61,303 nucleotides of DNA, from positions 1 through 61,303 of the forward strand of contig JAKSOL010000017.1 in assembly GCA_024405635.1 (NCBI GenBank), read 5' to 3'. Made by a program: the position numbers and the translations under genes. Within the stretch, counting starts at the first letter, position 1. Each line of letters starts with the position of its first letter. This document shows positions 32,823 through 44,269 of this stretch, piece after piece. The notes beneath the pieces were generated by a model. That model saw only the letters and a program-made list of their open reading frames with translations. It did not search any database and was not told the DNA's origin. Source of the DNA: Salinivirgaceae bacterium (GTDB lineage Bacteria > Bacteroidota > Bacteroidia > Bacteroidales > SZUA-534).

Positions 32823-34355
32823 TTAGAAACAGCTTGTTGATTGGTTGAAAATTGGACTTTCGACTCCCAACCACTTTAGCACACTGTGGAACACATAATG
32901 TTGGTCAACCTCTTTATTGGGGTTTATAAACTCGCGATAAGAGCCATCGGTCCAAACAATAAATGGAATTTCGTATTGCTCACGTGGAGCCATTTTCATA
33001 GGCATACCATGCATAAACAAATCGTTTTCGCCTAGCGATTCACCATGGTCCGACACATAAAGCATTGCGCAATGGCGGTCGGTTATAGTTGATAGCGAAT
33101 CGATTACACTACGAAGCAACCAATCGGTATAAACTACGCTATTATCGTAAGCGTTAATAAGGCGGTCGCGCTCTTTTTCGGCTTGCTCAACACTGCTGCA
33201 CACAGGTGTAAACACTTCAAACTGTTCAGGATACTGACGCTGATAATCAGGACCATGACTAGTGCTTGTATGAATAACAATTAGCACTTTATTGCTTTGG
33301 CTTTTCACTATGCGTTCTTTTAGGCCCATAAAAAGCACCTCGTCGTGTTGTTGACCCTCAACTCCGTATTGTGCAGCCAATTCTTTTCGGCTCACATACT
33401 CGTCAATATGAACAGGAGGTTCGCCCCAGTTGCTAGTGCGCCAAGCCACATCAACACCTGCGCGGAATAGATAGTTTGGCAATATTTCGTACAAATCGCC
33501 AGTTGACTTGTATTCTAAAATGCTTTTTACGCCAGCTGTGGTATATGTTGCACACGAGCGAGCCTCAAGCACATGTAGGCTATCAACCTCAGACAATAGC
33601 GGATTTGTATTGCGTTGATAACCGTATAGCGAAAAGTTAGCCTTTCGGGCCGATTCTCCTATAACCAGCACCATAGCACTGCGTTCGTTGTCGGCAAAAG
33701 TGGCATCGGGCAATTTTATCTCCTCTACTTGTTTGTCTCGTTGATGGCTCCACAATCGCAAGCTGTTTGCCACATACGACCAAGGCATTGTAAGCCCTCC
33801 CAATTCGGTATCGTACTTACCAATCCATAGTACTTGGTTCATGTTAAGTAGTATGAGTACTAAAGCTAATGCAACACTTATTCCGCTGCTTTTGGCCCAG
33901 TTTTTCCATGTTCCACGACCAACTTGCTGAGTGCAAATCCACATAGCAGGTAGTATTCCAAAAAACACAACCCAAATTACCAACCCAAACGAGAAAAAGC
34001 CCGATGCTTCGGAAAAACGTGTGTTAAACACATTGCCCATCATCGACTCGTCCATCATTGTATGGTAGGTTATGACAAAATATGTGCAAGTGGCGCTTAA
34101 AACCGAAAACAGCGATAACAACATTTTTCCAAGCCAACGCAGTTTCAGTAGCAAATAAAAAACCATGAAATTGAGTGCCAACACTATAACAACAAAGGTG
34201 ACTATTAGGAATATCTGCCTAAAGCCTCCCATATCGGCATGCGACATTACAAAGTTTAAAAACGGAATGTTGTAAAACAGTAAGTTTACAATTGACAGAA
34301 TGCCGCTCATTACAGATGCAGACATCTCTTTTTTCCAAAACATAATATTATTCAT
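32823..34355 (-). CDS. Phosphoethanolamine transferase-like protein (EptA/sulfatase fold)
   Basis: A 510-residue inner-membrane protein with about five N-terminal helices (to about residue 180) and a periplasmic alkaline-phosphatase-fold domain. The nucleophile region is VLVIGESARKANFSLYGY. Position 235 is Ser where EptA has Thr; both can carry the phospho-intermediate. Metal and substrate residues are visible in YVSDHGESLGENDLFMHG and VIHTSTSHGPDY. It is expected to add phosphoethanolamine to lipid A or another surface glycan, which changes charge and resistance to cationic peptides. Its partner PAP2 gene is convergent with no spacer. Confidence 0.88.
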   Translation of the reverse strand: MNNIMFWKKEMSASVMSGILSIVNLLFYNIPFLNFVMSHADMGGFRQIFLIVTFVVIVLALNFMVFYLLLKLRWLGKMLLSLFSVLSATCTYFVITYHTMMDESMMGNVFNTRFSEASGFFSFGLVIWVVFFGILPAMWICTQQVGRGTWKNWAKSSGISVALALVLILLNMNQVLWIGKYDTELGGLTMPWSYVANSLRLWSHQRDKQVEEIKLPDATFADNERSAMVLVIGESARKANFSLYGYQRNTNPLLSEVDSLHVLEARSCATYTTAGVKSILEYKSTGDLYEILPNYLFRAGVDVAWRTSNWGEPPVHIDEYVSRKELAAQYGVEGQQHDEVLFMGLKERIVKSQSNKVLIVIHTSTSHGPDYQRQYPEQFEVFTPVCSSVEQAEKERDRLINAYDNSVVYTDWLLRSVIDSLSTITDRHCAMLYVSDHGESLGENDLFMHGMPMKMAPREQYEIPFIVWTDGSYREFINPNKEVDQHYVFHSVLKWLGVESPIFNQSTSCF

Positions 34356-34378
34356 AGTTTAACGTAGCTTAAACGGCA

Positions 34379-34386
34379 CAAACGTA
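34379..34386 (-). promoter_or_regulatory. Candidate -7 element for the EptA-like gene
   Basis: Minus strand TACGTTTG matches TAnnTTTG; 23 bases before the start codon. Confidence 0.4.
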
Positions 34387-34523
34387 ATAAAATAGTGGCT
34401 TTGCGCTTGTCTGACATTGAAGTTGTAGCACTATGTTGTGGAGTCCGCTGACCAAATTGGTAGTAATCGTTACAATAGTTTATAATCATTGAGCTTTTAT
34501 AATGCACAATGGGAGGAATATTG

Positions 34524-36389
34524 TTACTTCAATAATTTTTCCACTTCGTCCATTAGTTCGTTCATACGTTTAATGGTCAAATCAAACGGCTCGCTGGTTG
34601 TTAAATCAACGCCAGCCTCTTTAAGTTGATTAATTGGATAATCAGACCCTCCCGATGACAATAGCTTTATATAACGATTCAAGGCTTTTTTGTCGCCCGA
34701 CAATATGCGCGATACTAACGATTGTGTTGCTGTAAATGATGTGCAGTATGTATAAACCGAAAAACCATCTTCGTAGAAATGAGGCACATACGACCATTCT
34801 ACATTAGCCAGTTCGTCGCAATAACAAATGCCCAAATCGTGACCAAAGTACTTACGCAACAATCCACCATATAGTTCAGATAAAATTTGTCCAGTTGTTG
34901 GCTCATTTTGCGATACTAATTTATGCACCTCCAATTCAAATTCGGCAAACAGAGCTTGACGGAACAATGTTCCTTTATAATCGTCAAGTATATTCATTAG
35001 TATTGATATACGTTGCGCCTTGCTATTTGAGTTTCGCAACATATAATCGTTAAATAGGGCTTCGTTAAATGTTGATGCAATTTCTGCCACAAACAAAGAA
35101 TAGTTAGCATTTGTATGTGTTTGATTTTTTGAAGAATACAATGCATGCATTGCATGGCCCATCTCGTGAGCTATTGTACTTGTTTCGGCATAATTGCCAG
35201 TATAGTTTATCAAAATGTATGGATGAACATCGTATGCACCCGCTTCGGCATAGCCACCCGATTCTTTTCCTCTAGTTGGATAAACATCAATCCAACGACC
35301 TTCAAATGCCGATTTAACATTTTTTACATAATCGTCACCCAATGGTTTCAACGCCTCGAGCAAAATACTTTGTGCCGCTTCGTATGTAAACTCAAAATCC
35401 GACTCTTCAACTGTAGGCGCATACATATCATAGTATCGGAGTTGATCTACGCCTAGCAATCTTTGTTTAAGTCGCAAATATCTGTGGAATGTGGGTAGGT
35501 TTTTATTTACATTTTCAATCAATGAGTAATAAACCGACTCAGGAATGCTATCGTTAAACAATTGTGCCTGCAAGGTACTTTCGAATTTATGGGCTCGGGC
35601 GCAAAAATCGTAGTATTGTATTTGTCCTGTAAGTATCTCGCCACAAGAACCTTGGTATTGTCCATAATTCTCCCAAAAAGCTTTAAATGCTTTTGCTCTA
35701 TCGGCACGGTTACGCGTTGCCATAACCACAGGATAATTTGTCTGTGTAAGTTCAACACTTTCGCCATTGGCTAGCGTAATGGTGGGACAAGGCATTTCAG
35801 CGTCCATTAACAACGAAAAAATTTTGTTGAAACTTCCGCCCATCATTCTAACTTGTACTATCAAGTTTTCTTCACTATCAGACAATGTGTGCAACCTTTG
35901 ACGAATAATGTCTGAAATGAGCATTCGATACTCGTTGAGTTTTGGCTCCTGTTTTAGGAACTGATATAACACCGAGTCGGTCAATTGGTTTATTTCGTCG
36001 GTAAACGACGATTCTTCCATTTGAAACTCCATGTATGCCGACTCGAAGACATGAGACAACACCCTGTTCTTGTCATTTGTAAGGTCTTGGCTTCCAATTA
36101 GTACCGCATACGAAAAAAGTTTATTAAACTCTTTAAGAAGGTAATCGCGTTTATCAAAATAATTGAACAACATTTGAGCAGACTGTCCAAGTTTGCCATG
36201 ATATTGCTCTAAATCCTGAACTTCGGCAACCAATTTATCTTTGTGCTCATACCATGCCTCGTTTGAGGGATATAAGTCAGACAAATTCCATTTGTACTTA
36301 TCGGGCACTTCAGCCCTATTTAGTTGCGCAGTTGCCGTTAACGATAACAATAATGCAGCGGCAAATGCTACAAATGGTTTAAATTTCAT
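34524..36389 (-). CDS. Exported M3-family oligoendopeptidase F-like metallopeptidase
   Basis: A 621-residue zinc peptidase of the M3 family. The active site is HEMGHAMHAL (His408, Glu409, His412) with the third ligand in the following helix (AEIASTFNEALFND, Glu). The length and the late YVPHFYEDGFSVYTY block match oligoendopeptidase F. Unlike most PepF enzymes, which are cytosolic, it begins with a signal peptide (MKFKPFVAFAAALLLSLTAT, then AQ), so it should act in the periplasm on short peptides. It stands alone with its own promoter, convergent to nothing, between the EptA-like gene and the ATP synthase operon. Confidence 0.93.
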   Translation of the reverse strand: MKFKPFVAFAAALLLSLTATAQLNRAEVPDKYKWNLSDLYPSNEAWYEHKDKLVAEVQDLEQYHGKLGQSAQMLFNYFDKRDYLLKEFNKLFSYAVLIGSQDLTNDKNRVLSHVFESAYMEFQMEESSFTDEINQLTDSVLYQFLKQEPKLNEYRMLISDIIRQRLHTLSDSEENLIVQVRMMGGSFNKIFSLLMDAEMPCPTITLANGESVELTQTNYPVVMATRNRADRAKAFKAFWENYGQYQGSCGEILTGQIQYYDFCARAHKFESTLQAQLFNDSIPESVYYSLIENVNKNLPTFHRYLRLKQRLLGVDQLRYYDMYAPTVEESDFEFTYEAAQSILLEALKPLGDDYVKNVKSAFEGRWIDVYPTRGKESGGYAEAGAYDVHPYILINYTGNYAETSTIAHEMGHAMHALYSSKNQTHTNANYSLFVAEIASTFNEALFNDYMLRNSNSKAQRISILMNILDDYKGTLFRQALFAEFELEVHKLVSQNEPTTGQILSELYGGLLRKYFGHDLGICYCDELANVEWSYVPHFYEDGFSVYTYCTSFTATQSLVSRILSGDKKALNRYIKLLSSGGSDYPINQLKEAGVDLTTSEPFDLTIKRMNELMDEVEKLLK

Positions 36390-36414
36390 ATAGATATAAT
36401 GATAATTGTTTTGA

Positions 36415-36422
36415 CAAAAGTA
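36415..36422 (-). promoter_or_regulatory. Candidate -7 element for the M3 peptidase
   Basis: Minus strand TACTTTTG matches TAnnTTTG 25 bases before the start codon. Confidence 0.45.
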
Positions 36423-36477
36423 AAACTATTAGTTGACTTGTTCATAAAAATAATGCGACTATTAGATTTATTATGAT

Positions 36478-36512
36478 TGAAAAAAAGAGCGCAACGTAAA
36501 AACGATGCGCTC
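36478..36512 (-). terminator. Terminator of the ATP synthase operon
   Basis: Minus strand GAGCGCA pairs with TGCGCTC around an A/T loop, then seven T. It lies 31 bases after the atpC stop. Confidence 0.88.
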
Positions 36513-36543
36513 CTGTATAATGTTTGAATAAAATTGCTGTGTT

Positions 36544-36801
36544 TTATTCTAAAGCCCCTGCCGACTCCAACAACACCACAATTTTGTTGTTATTCAATTC
36601 AACAAAGCCTTTTTCAATGCTGAACAAGTACTCTTTTTGCGACTCTTGCTCCACAATGCGAATTTGTCCTTTTTCAAGGGTTGAAATTATTGGCGCGTGG
36701 TTGTTCAAAATCTCAAACGAGCCTGATGTGCCAGGCACTTGTACTAGCGACACTTGGCCACTATACACAATTTTATCGGGGGTTATAATTTCAAGAGTCA
36801 T
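36544..36801 (-). CDS. atpC: ATP synthase epsilon subunit (short form)
   Basis: An 85-residue protein with the N-terminal beta-sandwich of epsilon (MTLEIITPDKIVYSG, VPGTSGSFEILNNHAPIIS). It stops where the C-terminal helical hairpin of longer epsilons would begin, so the helix-based inhibition seen in E. coli should be absent. Short epsilons are usual in Bacteroidota. It is the last gene of the operon, 110 bases after atpD, and a terminator follows. Confidence 0.95.
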   Translation of the reverse strand: MTLEIITPDKIVYSGQVSLVQVPGTSGSFEILNNHAPIISTLEKGQIRIVEQESQKEYLFSIEKGFVELNNNKIVVLLESAGALE

Positions 36802-36911
36802 AGTCTTTTTACAATTAAAAAGTTGCTATCTACACAACTTGCAAATTCTTAATTCAAACAAACGCAGGTTGTCTGCAACACTAGACAACTCTGCATTTTG
36901 TTTTAAATGGG

Positions 36912-38438
<1,527 letters not shown>

Positions 38439-38450
38439 TTATCTAAAAGT

Positions 38451-39425
38451 TTAATTGTTTCTATCTAAAAGTTGTCTATTTATAGTTTCCAAGTCGCTCA
38501 CATTCAGTCCTTCGGCTTTCAGTTCGGCAAGAATTGCATCGGCCTTTTTACTGTATTGTTCAATTTTTTGCTGGGTTTGCTCGTCTATCTTCAATTTTTT
38601 GAAAATGCTACGAACTGCTTCAATTTTTTCGTTTTCGTCAAACTCCGTTGCCGCAATCCATTTTTTAAGTTCATCGGCATCGTTACCAGTCGCCTGACGC
38701 ATGGCGTTAATCAGCAAGAATGTTTTTTTGTTGCACACTATATCGCCACCTATGCGCTTTCCAAAGTTTGCTTGGTTGCCAAAGCTATCGAGCCAATCGT
38801 CGCGTAGCTGAAAAGCCAAACCTAGGTTTATTCCGTATTGATAAAGTTTATCGGCTACTGCTATTGAAGCATCGGCAGTTAGCGCTCCTATTTTGAGACA
38901 AGCTCCTAGCAAAACCGATGTTTTTAGACGAATCATTTCAATGTATTCCTCTTCGGTAATGTTGTTGCGTGTTTCAAATTCCATATCGAACTGCTGCCCT
39001 TCGCATATTTCTTGTGCAGTACAGTTAAACACATTATATATTTCGGTTAGATGCGAACTACTAATGGTTGCCAAAATTCGATATGCCTCAATCAACATTG
39101 TGTCGCCCGACAAAATTGCTGTGTTATCATTCCATTTGATATGAACTGTTGGCTTTCCGCGGCGAATTGGTGCACGGTCCATTAAATCGTCGTGCAAGAG
39201 TGTAAAGTTGTGAAACATTTCAAGTGCCACGCCTGCTGTAATGGCTTGAGTGGCATCGGTTTTAAACATATTGCTTGCTAGTACAGTAAGCAATGGACGT
39301 ATGCGTTTGCCGCCTGCACTCATGGTGTAAGCAATGGGTTCGTACAACCCTTTGGGTTCACGTGCAAGGTTAAGTTGCGCTATACGCTCCTCAATTTGTG
39401 ACAATATGTTTTTAAAATCGCTCAT
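38451..39425 (-). CDS. Polyprenyl synthetase (trans-isoprenyl diphosphate synthase)
   Basis: A 324-residue cytosolic enzyme that lengthens isoprenoid diphosphates (FPP/GGPP type or a longer quinone side chain). The first Asp-rich motif is LLHDDLMDRAPIRRGKP and the second is FQLRDDWLDSFG, both DDxxD. The product chain length cannot be set from sequence alone. Its ATG overlaps the epimerase stop (TAATG), so the two are translationally coupled, and both lie inside the ATP synthase operon. A quinone-side-chain role would link it to respiration, but that is inference. Confidence 0.93.
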   Translation of the reverse strand: MSDFKNILSQIEERIAQLNLAREPKGLYEPIAYTMSAGGKRIRPLLTVLASNMFKTDATQAITAGVALEMFHNFTLLHDDLMDRAPIRRGKPTVHIKWNDNTAILSGDTMLIEAYRILATISSSHLTEIYNVFNCTAQEICEGQQFDMEFETRNNITEEEYIEMIRLKTSVLLGACLKIGALTADASIAVADKLYQYGINLGLAFQLRDDWLDSFGNQANFGKRIGGDIVCNKKTFLLINAMRQATGNDADELKKWIAATEFDENEKIEAVRSIFKKLKIDEQTQQKIEQYSKKADAILAELKAEGLNVSDLETINRQLLDRNN

Positions 39426-40366
39426 TAAAGGTTTTGTTCAAATAGTCCTTTTTCCAAAATCTTTTGAATGCCCTCCTCAACTTTAATCAATTCGCGGCCT
39501 AGTAGTGCTTTCATATCGCTGTTGTCTGGTTTGCGGCGGCGCATATCACCTTCTTTTAGTGGATCGACATAAATAATTTTCGACTTTGAATTGGTTAGTC
39601 TAACAATTATTTCAGCCAACTCTTTGATGGTAATTTCGCGGTTGCCTCCAATATTTATCACTTGGTTCACAACTTTGTTTTCGTAAAAAGCAGTTAGGCA
39701 AGTGTCTATATTGTCGTCGATGTAGCAGAAAGTACGGGTTTGCATGCCGTCGCCATAAATAGTTATATCGCGATTCTGCATTGCAGCCAACATAAATTTG
39801 CTCATTACAAAGTCGCGGCTTTGCTTTGGTCCGTATGTGTTAAAGAATCGGAAAATGGTGTAATCCAAATCAAACTCTTGCTTGTACGAACGCATAAATG
39901 CCTCGCCAACATTTTTCACTATGGCATAAGGCAAACGGCTGTTGAGCGGTGTTGTGTACACGTTTTGTGGGAACTCAGCTGGGTCGCCATATATTTCTGA
40001 CGATGACGAAAAGAACACACGTTTAACTGTTGTGCATTTTGACAACGACAAAATGTTTTTAATGCCGTTTATGTCGTCAAGCACTTGCACTGGATGTTCC
40101 TGAGTACGGAGCACGCCTACCACTGCGGCAAAATGGAAAACATAGTCGAACTGATATGTTGTCATAATTGGCAACATTTCACGATAATTGTTCACATCGG
40201 CTTTAATAAAACGCCAGTTGTCTTTGGGCAACTGTGGTAGTTTTTTGATGTGTCCGGTTGAAAGGTTGTCAACAATAACCACGTAGTTATCCTTGTTGCT
40301 GATAAGCTTTTCGGCCAATGCGCTTCCTATAAAACCAGCGCCTCCGGTAACAAGAATTCTATTCAT
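39425..40366 (-). CDS. NAD-dependent nucleotide-sugar epimerase/dehydratase (extended SDR)
   Basis: A 313-residue protein with the NAD loop TGGAGFIGSALAE at the N-terminus, Asp at the end of strand 2 (VDNLSTGH), and the catalytic pair Tyr147/Lys151 in LPYAIVKNVG. The FFNTYGPKQS and YGDGMQTRTFCYIDDNI blocks resemble UDP-glucuronate decarboxylase and UDP-glucose epimerase relatives. It should act on a UDP-sugar for surface polysaccharide. It begins 10 bases after atpG and overlaps the prenyltransferase gene, so it is embedded in the ATP synthase operon. Confidence 0.9.
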   Translation of the reverse strand: MNRILVTGGAGFIGSALAEKLISNKDNYVVIVDNLSTGHIKKLPQLPKDNWRFIKADVNNYREMLPIMTTYQFDYVFHFAAVVGVLRTQEHPVQVLDDINGIKNILSLSKCTTVKRVFFSSSSEIYGDPAEFPQNVYTTPLNSRLPYAIVKNVGEAFMRSYKQEFDLDYTIFRFFNTYGPKQSRDFVMSKFMLAAMQNRDITIYGDGMQTRTFCYIDDNIDTCLTAFYENKVVNQVINIGGNREITIKELAEIIVRLTNSKSKIIYVDPLKEGDMRRRKPDNSDMKALLGRELIKVEEGIQKILEKGLFEQNL

Positions 40367-40376
40367 TTTCTCTTAA

Positions 40377-41246
40377 TTAACTTTTTAGCGCGTTGGCTCC
40401 ACCCACAATCTCGGTAATCTCGTTTGTAATGGCAGCCTGGCGGGCTTTGTTATACTGTAGATTCAAAGTACGCAACAGTTCGGTTGCATTGTCGGTTGCC
40501 TTGTGCATAGCAGTCATACGCGAACCGTGCTCGGCTGCAAACGAATTGAGCAATGCTTGGTAAAACTGAATTTTGCGCGACAATGGTAACAACTGACCAA
40601 TTATTTCTTCTTGCGAAGGCTCAAAAATATAGTTGTCGTTTGACGCTTTTTGGTCGCATTCAATTGAAGCTATTGGCAAAAAGTCTTCGGTTGTAACCTC
40701 TTGCGATGCGGTGCTTTTGAATTTGTTGTAAACCAAAATCACTTTGCTAAAATCGCCTGCCACAAAGCGGGTAATAATAGAGTCGGCCACAGCGTTAACA
40801 TGGTCAAAATCTAACGATGAGTACAAATTGTTGTTCTCTTCGACATTTGCCACACGTACACGCAAAAAATCGTAAGCTTTTTTACCAATGGCTAACACTC
40901 TAACCTCTTTGCCTTGTGCTTTTAGTTCGTCAATAACTTGCATGGAGCGCTTGTGAATGTTGGCATTAAAACCACCGCACAAACCGCGATTTGAGTTAAT
41001 GGCAACCACCAACACTGGCGCAGCAGCATTACTTTTTGTAAGTGGACTGTTAATCTCGTCTTGCGCTGTTGCGTTCATCAAGTTAGCAATCAACTCACCT
41101 ATTTTTTTGGCATAGGGTCTGATGCGCAACACAGTATCTTGAGCTTTACGCAACTTAGCAGCCGACACCATTTTCATGGCGCTGGTTACTTGTCGCGTGC
41201 TGCGCACCGAACTCATTCTTTGCCTGATTTCTTTCAGGTTTGCCAT
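40377..41246 (-). CDS. atpG: ATP synthase gamma subunit
   Basis: A 289-residue central shaft of F1. The N-terminal helix reads LKEIRQRMSSVRSTRQVTSAM and the C-terminal helix NKARQAAITNEITEIVGGAN, which together form the coiled-coil rotor; the Rossmann-like middle contains SNRGLCGGFN. It follows atpA by 12 bases. Confidence 0.97.
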   Translation of the reverse strand: MANLKEIRQRMSSVRSTRQVTSAMKMVSAAKLRKAQDTVLRIRPYAKKIGELIANLMNATAQDEINSPLTKSNAAAPVLVVAINSNRGLCGGFNANIHKRSMQVIDELKAQGKEVRVLAIGKKAYDFLRVRVANVEENNNLYSSLDFDHVNAVADSIITRFVAGDFSKVILVYNKFKSTASQEVTTEDFLPIASIECDQKASNDNYIFEPSQEEIIGQLLPLSRKIQFYQALLNSFAAEHGSRMTAMHKATDNATELLRTLNLQYNKARQAAITNEITEIVGGANALKS

Positions 41247-41258
41247 AGTTATTAGTTT

Positions 41259-42860
41259 TTATTTGTATTTAGCCACAATGTTGGCAACCAACGCTTTAAT
41301 GGCATTTTCAATCTCGTCGTTAATCACGCCTTTCTTAATCTCGGCCAAAAGGTCGGCATGTTTAGCCTCCATTTGAGCCAAAAAGTCGGCCTCAAACTCT
41401 TGCACTTTATTTGCTGGCACATCGCTCAACAATCCCTTAACACCGCAGTAGATAATAGCCACTTGCTTTTCTACTGGCATTGGAGAGTATTGTCCTTGCT
41501 TAAGAATCTCAACGTTTTTGCGTCCTTTGTCAAGCACTGCCATGGTTGCAGCATCAAGGTCGGAACCAAATTTTGAGAAGGCCTCCAACTCACGGAACTG
41601 AGCTTGGTCAATTTTCAAAGTACCGGCAATTTTCTTCATACTCTTAATTTGAGCATTACCACCTACACGCGATACCGAAATACCTACGTTGATGGCTGGG
41701 CGAATACCTGCATTGAACAAGTCTGACTCCAAGAAAATCTGACCATCGGTAATTGAAATAACGTTGGTTGGAATGTAAGCCGAAACGTCGCCAGCTTGTG
41801 TTTCGATGATTGGCAAAGCGGTAAGCGAGCCTCCACCTTTTACAAGTGGGTTGCCATCTTTGTCTTTTGCATCGCGCAACACTGGTGGAAGGTCGTTCAT
41901 TTGGCGAGCCACCTCGTCGGAGTTGATAATTTTAGCAGCACGCTCAAGCAAACGGCTGTGCAAATAGAACACGTCGCCTGGATAAGCCTCGCGGCCTGGT
42001 GGGCGGTGAAGCAACAACGACACCTCACGATACGATACAGCTTGTTTTGAAAGGTCGTCGTAAACTACCAAAGCAGCACGACCGGTGTCGCGGAAATACT
42101 CGCCAATAGCTGCACCAGCAAATGGAGCCATAAACTGCATAGCAGCAGGATCGGATGCTGTTGCCGACACAATGATTGAATAGTTCATTGCACCGTATTT
42201 CTCAAGTGTTTTGGCAACGTTGGCAACTGTACTACCCTTTTGGCCTACAGCCACATAAATACAATAAACTGGGTTGCCAGCATCGTAAAATTCTTTTTGA
42301 TTGATAATGGCATCAATAGCAATGGCTGTTTTACCTGTTTGACGGTCGCCAATAATCAACTCGCGTTGTCCACGACCAATTGGAGTCATTGCATCAACAG
42401 GTTTCAACCCAGTTTGCAATGGTTCTTTAACTGGTTGACGGAACAATACGCCAGGAGCCTTGCGCTCAAGTGGCATTTCGTAAAGGTCGCCAGTAATAGG
42501 GCCTTTACCGTCAAGAGGTTCGCCAATGGTGTTAATGATGCGGCCAAGCAAGCCTTCGCCCACGTTGATTGATGCAATGCGTTTGGTTCGTTTAACCAAG
42601 TCGCCCTCTTTAATGCCATCGGATGGACCAAGCAACACGGCACCCACGTTGTCTTCTTCAAGGTTTTGTACTATACCTTTAACACCGTTTGCAAACTCAA
42701 TCAATTCGTTCGATTGCGCATTTGACAAACCGTAAATGCGGGCAATTCCATCGCCAACGGTTAAAACATTTCCAACCTCGTTAAGTTCGTTTTCGGCTTT
42801 GAACCCTTCGAGTTGTTGTTTCAACACCGACGATATTTCTGAAGGTTTAATATCTGCCAT
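41259..42860 (-). CDS. atpA: ATP synthase alpha subunit
   Basis: A 533-residue regulatory subunit of the F1 hexamer. It shows the P-loop [15 protein letters not shown] and the alpha/beta signature [14 protein letters not shown]. The N-terminal crown domain and C-terminal helical domain are intact. It is 18 bases downstream of atpH and in the usual atpH-atpA-atpG order. Confidence 0.98.
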   Translation of the reverse strand: MADIKPSEISSVLKQQLEGFKAENELNEVGNVLTVGDGIARIYGLSNAQSNELIEFANGVKGIVQNLEEDNVGAVLLGPSDGIKEGDLVKRTKRIASINVGEGLLGRIINTIGEPLDGKGPITGDLYEMPLERKAPGVLFRQPVKEPLQTGLKPVDAMTPIGRGQRELIIGDRQTGKTAIAIDAIINQKEFYDAGNPVYCIYVAVGQKGSTVANVAKTLEKYGAMNYSIIVSATASDPAAMQFMAPFAGAAIGEYFRDTGRAALVVYDDLSKQAVSYREVSLLLHRPPGREAYPGDVFYLHSRLLERAAKIINSDEVARQMNDLPPVLRDAKDKDGNPLVKGGGSLTALPIIETQAGDVSAYIPTNVISITDGQIFLESDLFNAGIRPAINVGISVSRVGGNAQIKSMKKIAGTLKIDQAQFRELEAFSKFGSDLDAATMAVLDKGRKNVEILKQGQYSPMPVEKQVAIIYCGVKGLLSDVPANKVQEFEADFLAQMEAKHADLLAEIKKGVINDEIENAIKALVANIVAKYK

Positions 42861-42878
42861 AGTTTTGGTTTTTGTCTA

Positions 42879-43421
42879 TTAAATAGAAAAATCAGTAAAT
42901 TGTCGTTTTAGTTGTTTCAATTTGGTTGCTACGCTAGCGTCAATTTGCTTGTCGTCAACTTGCAACACAAAACCACCAATGATTGATGGATCTTGTTTTG
43001 CCTCAAGTTCAACTTTTACGTTGAGTGCATCGGCCACCACTTTTTCAATCTTTGCTTTTAGTTCGGCATCAACGGGCAACACGGTAACCACGCTGGCATG
43101 TTTAATGCCTAAATGTTGGTTGCAACGAGCTGCAAAATTGCGGCACACAGCTGCAAGTTGTTCAACACGGCCGTTTTCAACAATCAGTTTAATGAAGTTG
43201 AGGGTAAGTTGGTCAACCGAGCCTGCAAGCACATTGTTGAATAGCAGAATCTTTTTTGATGGCTTGATGGTTGGATTACCCAAAAACTGTTTCATATCGG
43301 CATCGGCACAAAGCGAGCCAACAAGCGCAAAGTCGGTTTTGAGTGCTGCCACCATGTCTTTTTCAACGGCAACATCAAACAAGGCCTTTGCATAACGTAC
43401 GGCTATTCTGCTGTTGTCCAT
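42879..43421 (-). CDS. atpH: ATP synthase delta subunit (OSCP)
   Basis: A 180-residue protein of the delta/OSCP family that joins the peripheral stalk to F1. Family blocks are IAVRYAKALFDVA at the N-terminus and the C-terminal DPSIIGGFVLQVDDKQIDAS. It starts 4 bases after the atpF stop, so coupling is likely. Confidence 0.95.
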   Translation of the reverse strand: MDNSRIAVRYAKALFDVAVEKDMVAALKTDFALVGSLCADADMKQFLGNPTIKPSKKILLFNNVLAGSVDQLTLNFIKLIVENGRVEQLAAVCRNFAARCNQHLGIKHASVVTVLPVDAELKAKIEKVVADALNVKVELEAKQDPSIIGGFVLQVDDKQIDASVATKLKQLKRQFTDFSI

Positions 43422-43425
43422 ATAC

Positions 43426-43917
43426 TTAGAGTTTTGATTGTTTCAAAAGGTCGTCAATTAATGCCGATTGACTTTGTTTGTCGGCCAATTCTTTGCCTAG
43501 TACTTTTTCGGCTATTTCAACCGACAAGGTTGCAACCTCATTTTTCAGTTCGTTAATGGCTGCACGCTTTTCGTTTTCGATTAGAGCAAGTGCTTGATCG
43601 ATAATTTTTTGGCTTTCGGCCTTAGCTTTTTCTTGACTTTCGGCAATAATCTTCTCTTTAAGTTCGCGAGCCTCGTTCAAAATTTTGTCGCGTTCAATGC
43701 GAGCCTCTTTAAGCACTTGGTCGTTTTCGGCTTTTAGATTAGCCATTTCTTTGCGAGCAATTTCGGCAGCGTTTAGCGCGTCCTCAATGCTTTTGGTGCG
43801 TTTGTTCACCATTCCAAGAATTGGTCCCCAAGCAAACTTGTAGAGCAAGAACACCAAAATAAGGAAAATAAGTACGGTCCAAAATATGAGACCTACTGCG
43901 GGTGTTACTAAATCCAT
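43426..43917 (-). CDS. atpF: ATP synthase b subunit
   Basis: A 163-residue peripheral stalk protein: one membrane helix (LIFWTVLIFLILVFLLYKFAW, about residues 10-30) followed by a long charged helix typical of subunit b. It lies between atpE and atpH in the normal order. Confidence 0.95.
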   Translation of the reverse strand: MDLVTPAVGLIFWTVLIFLILVFLLYKFAWGPILGMVNKRTKSIEDALNAAEIARKEMANLKAENDQVLKEARIERDKILNEARELKEKIIAESQEKAKAESQKIIDQALALIENEKRAAINELKNEVATLSVEIAEKVLGKELADKQSQSALIDDLLKQSKL

Positions 43918-44016
43918 ATCGTTATTGTGTTTTTAGCGTTTTTAAGATGCGTTGGCAGCCAATCGCTACTCAACGCATCTACAAAAATTTGTTTGATTGC
44001 TCAAACGTTTCGTTTG

Positions 44017-44226
<210 letters not shown>

Positions 44227-44269
44227 TTAATTTTAAATGTTAATAATTGGAAATGAAGTTTCGTGTTTT

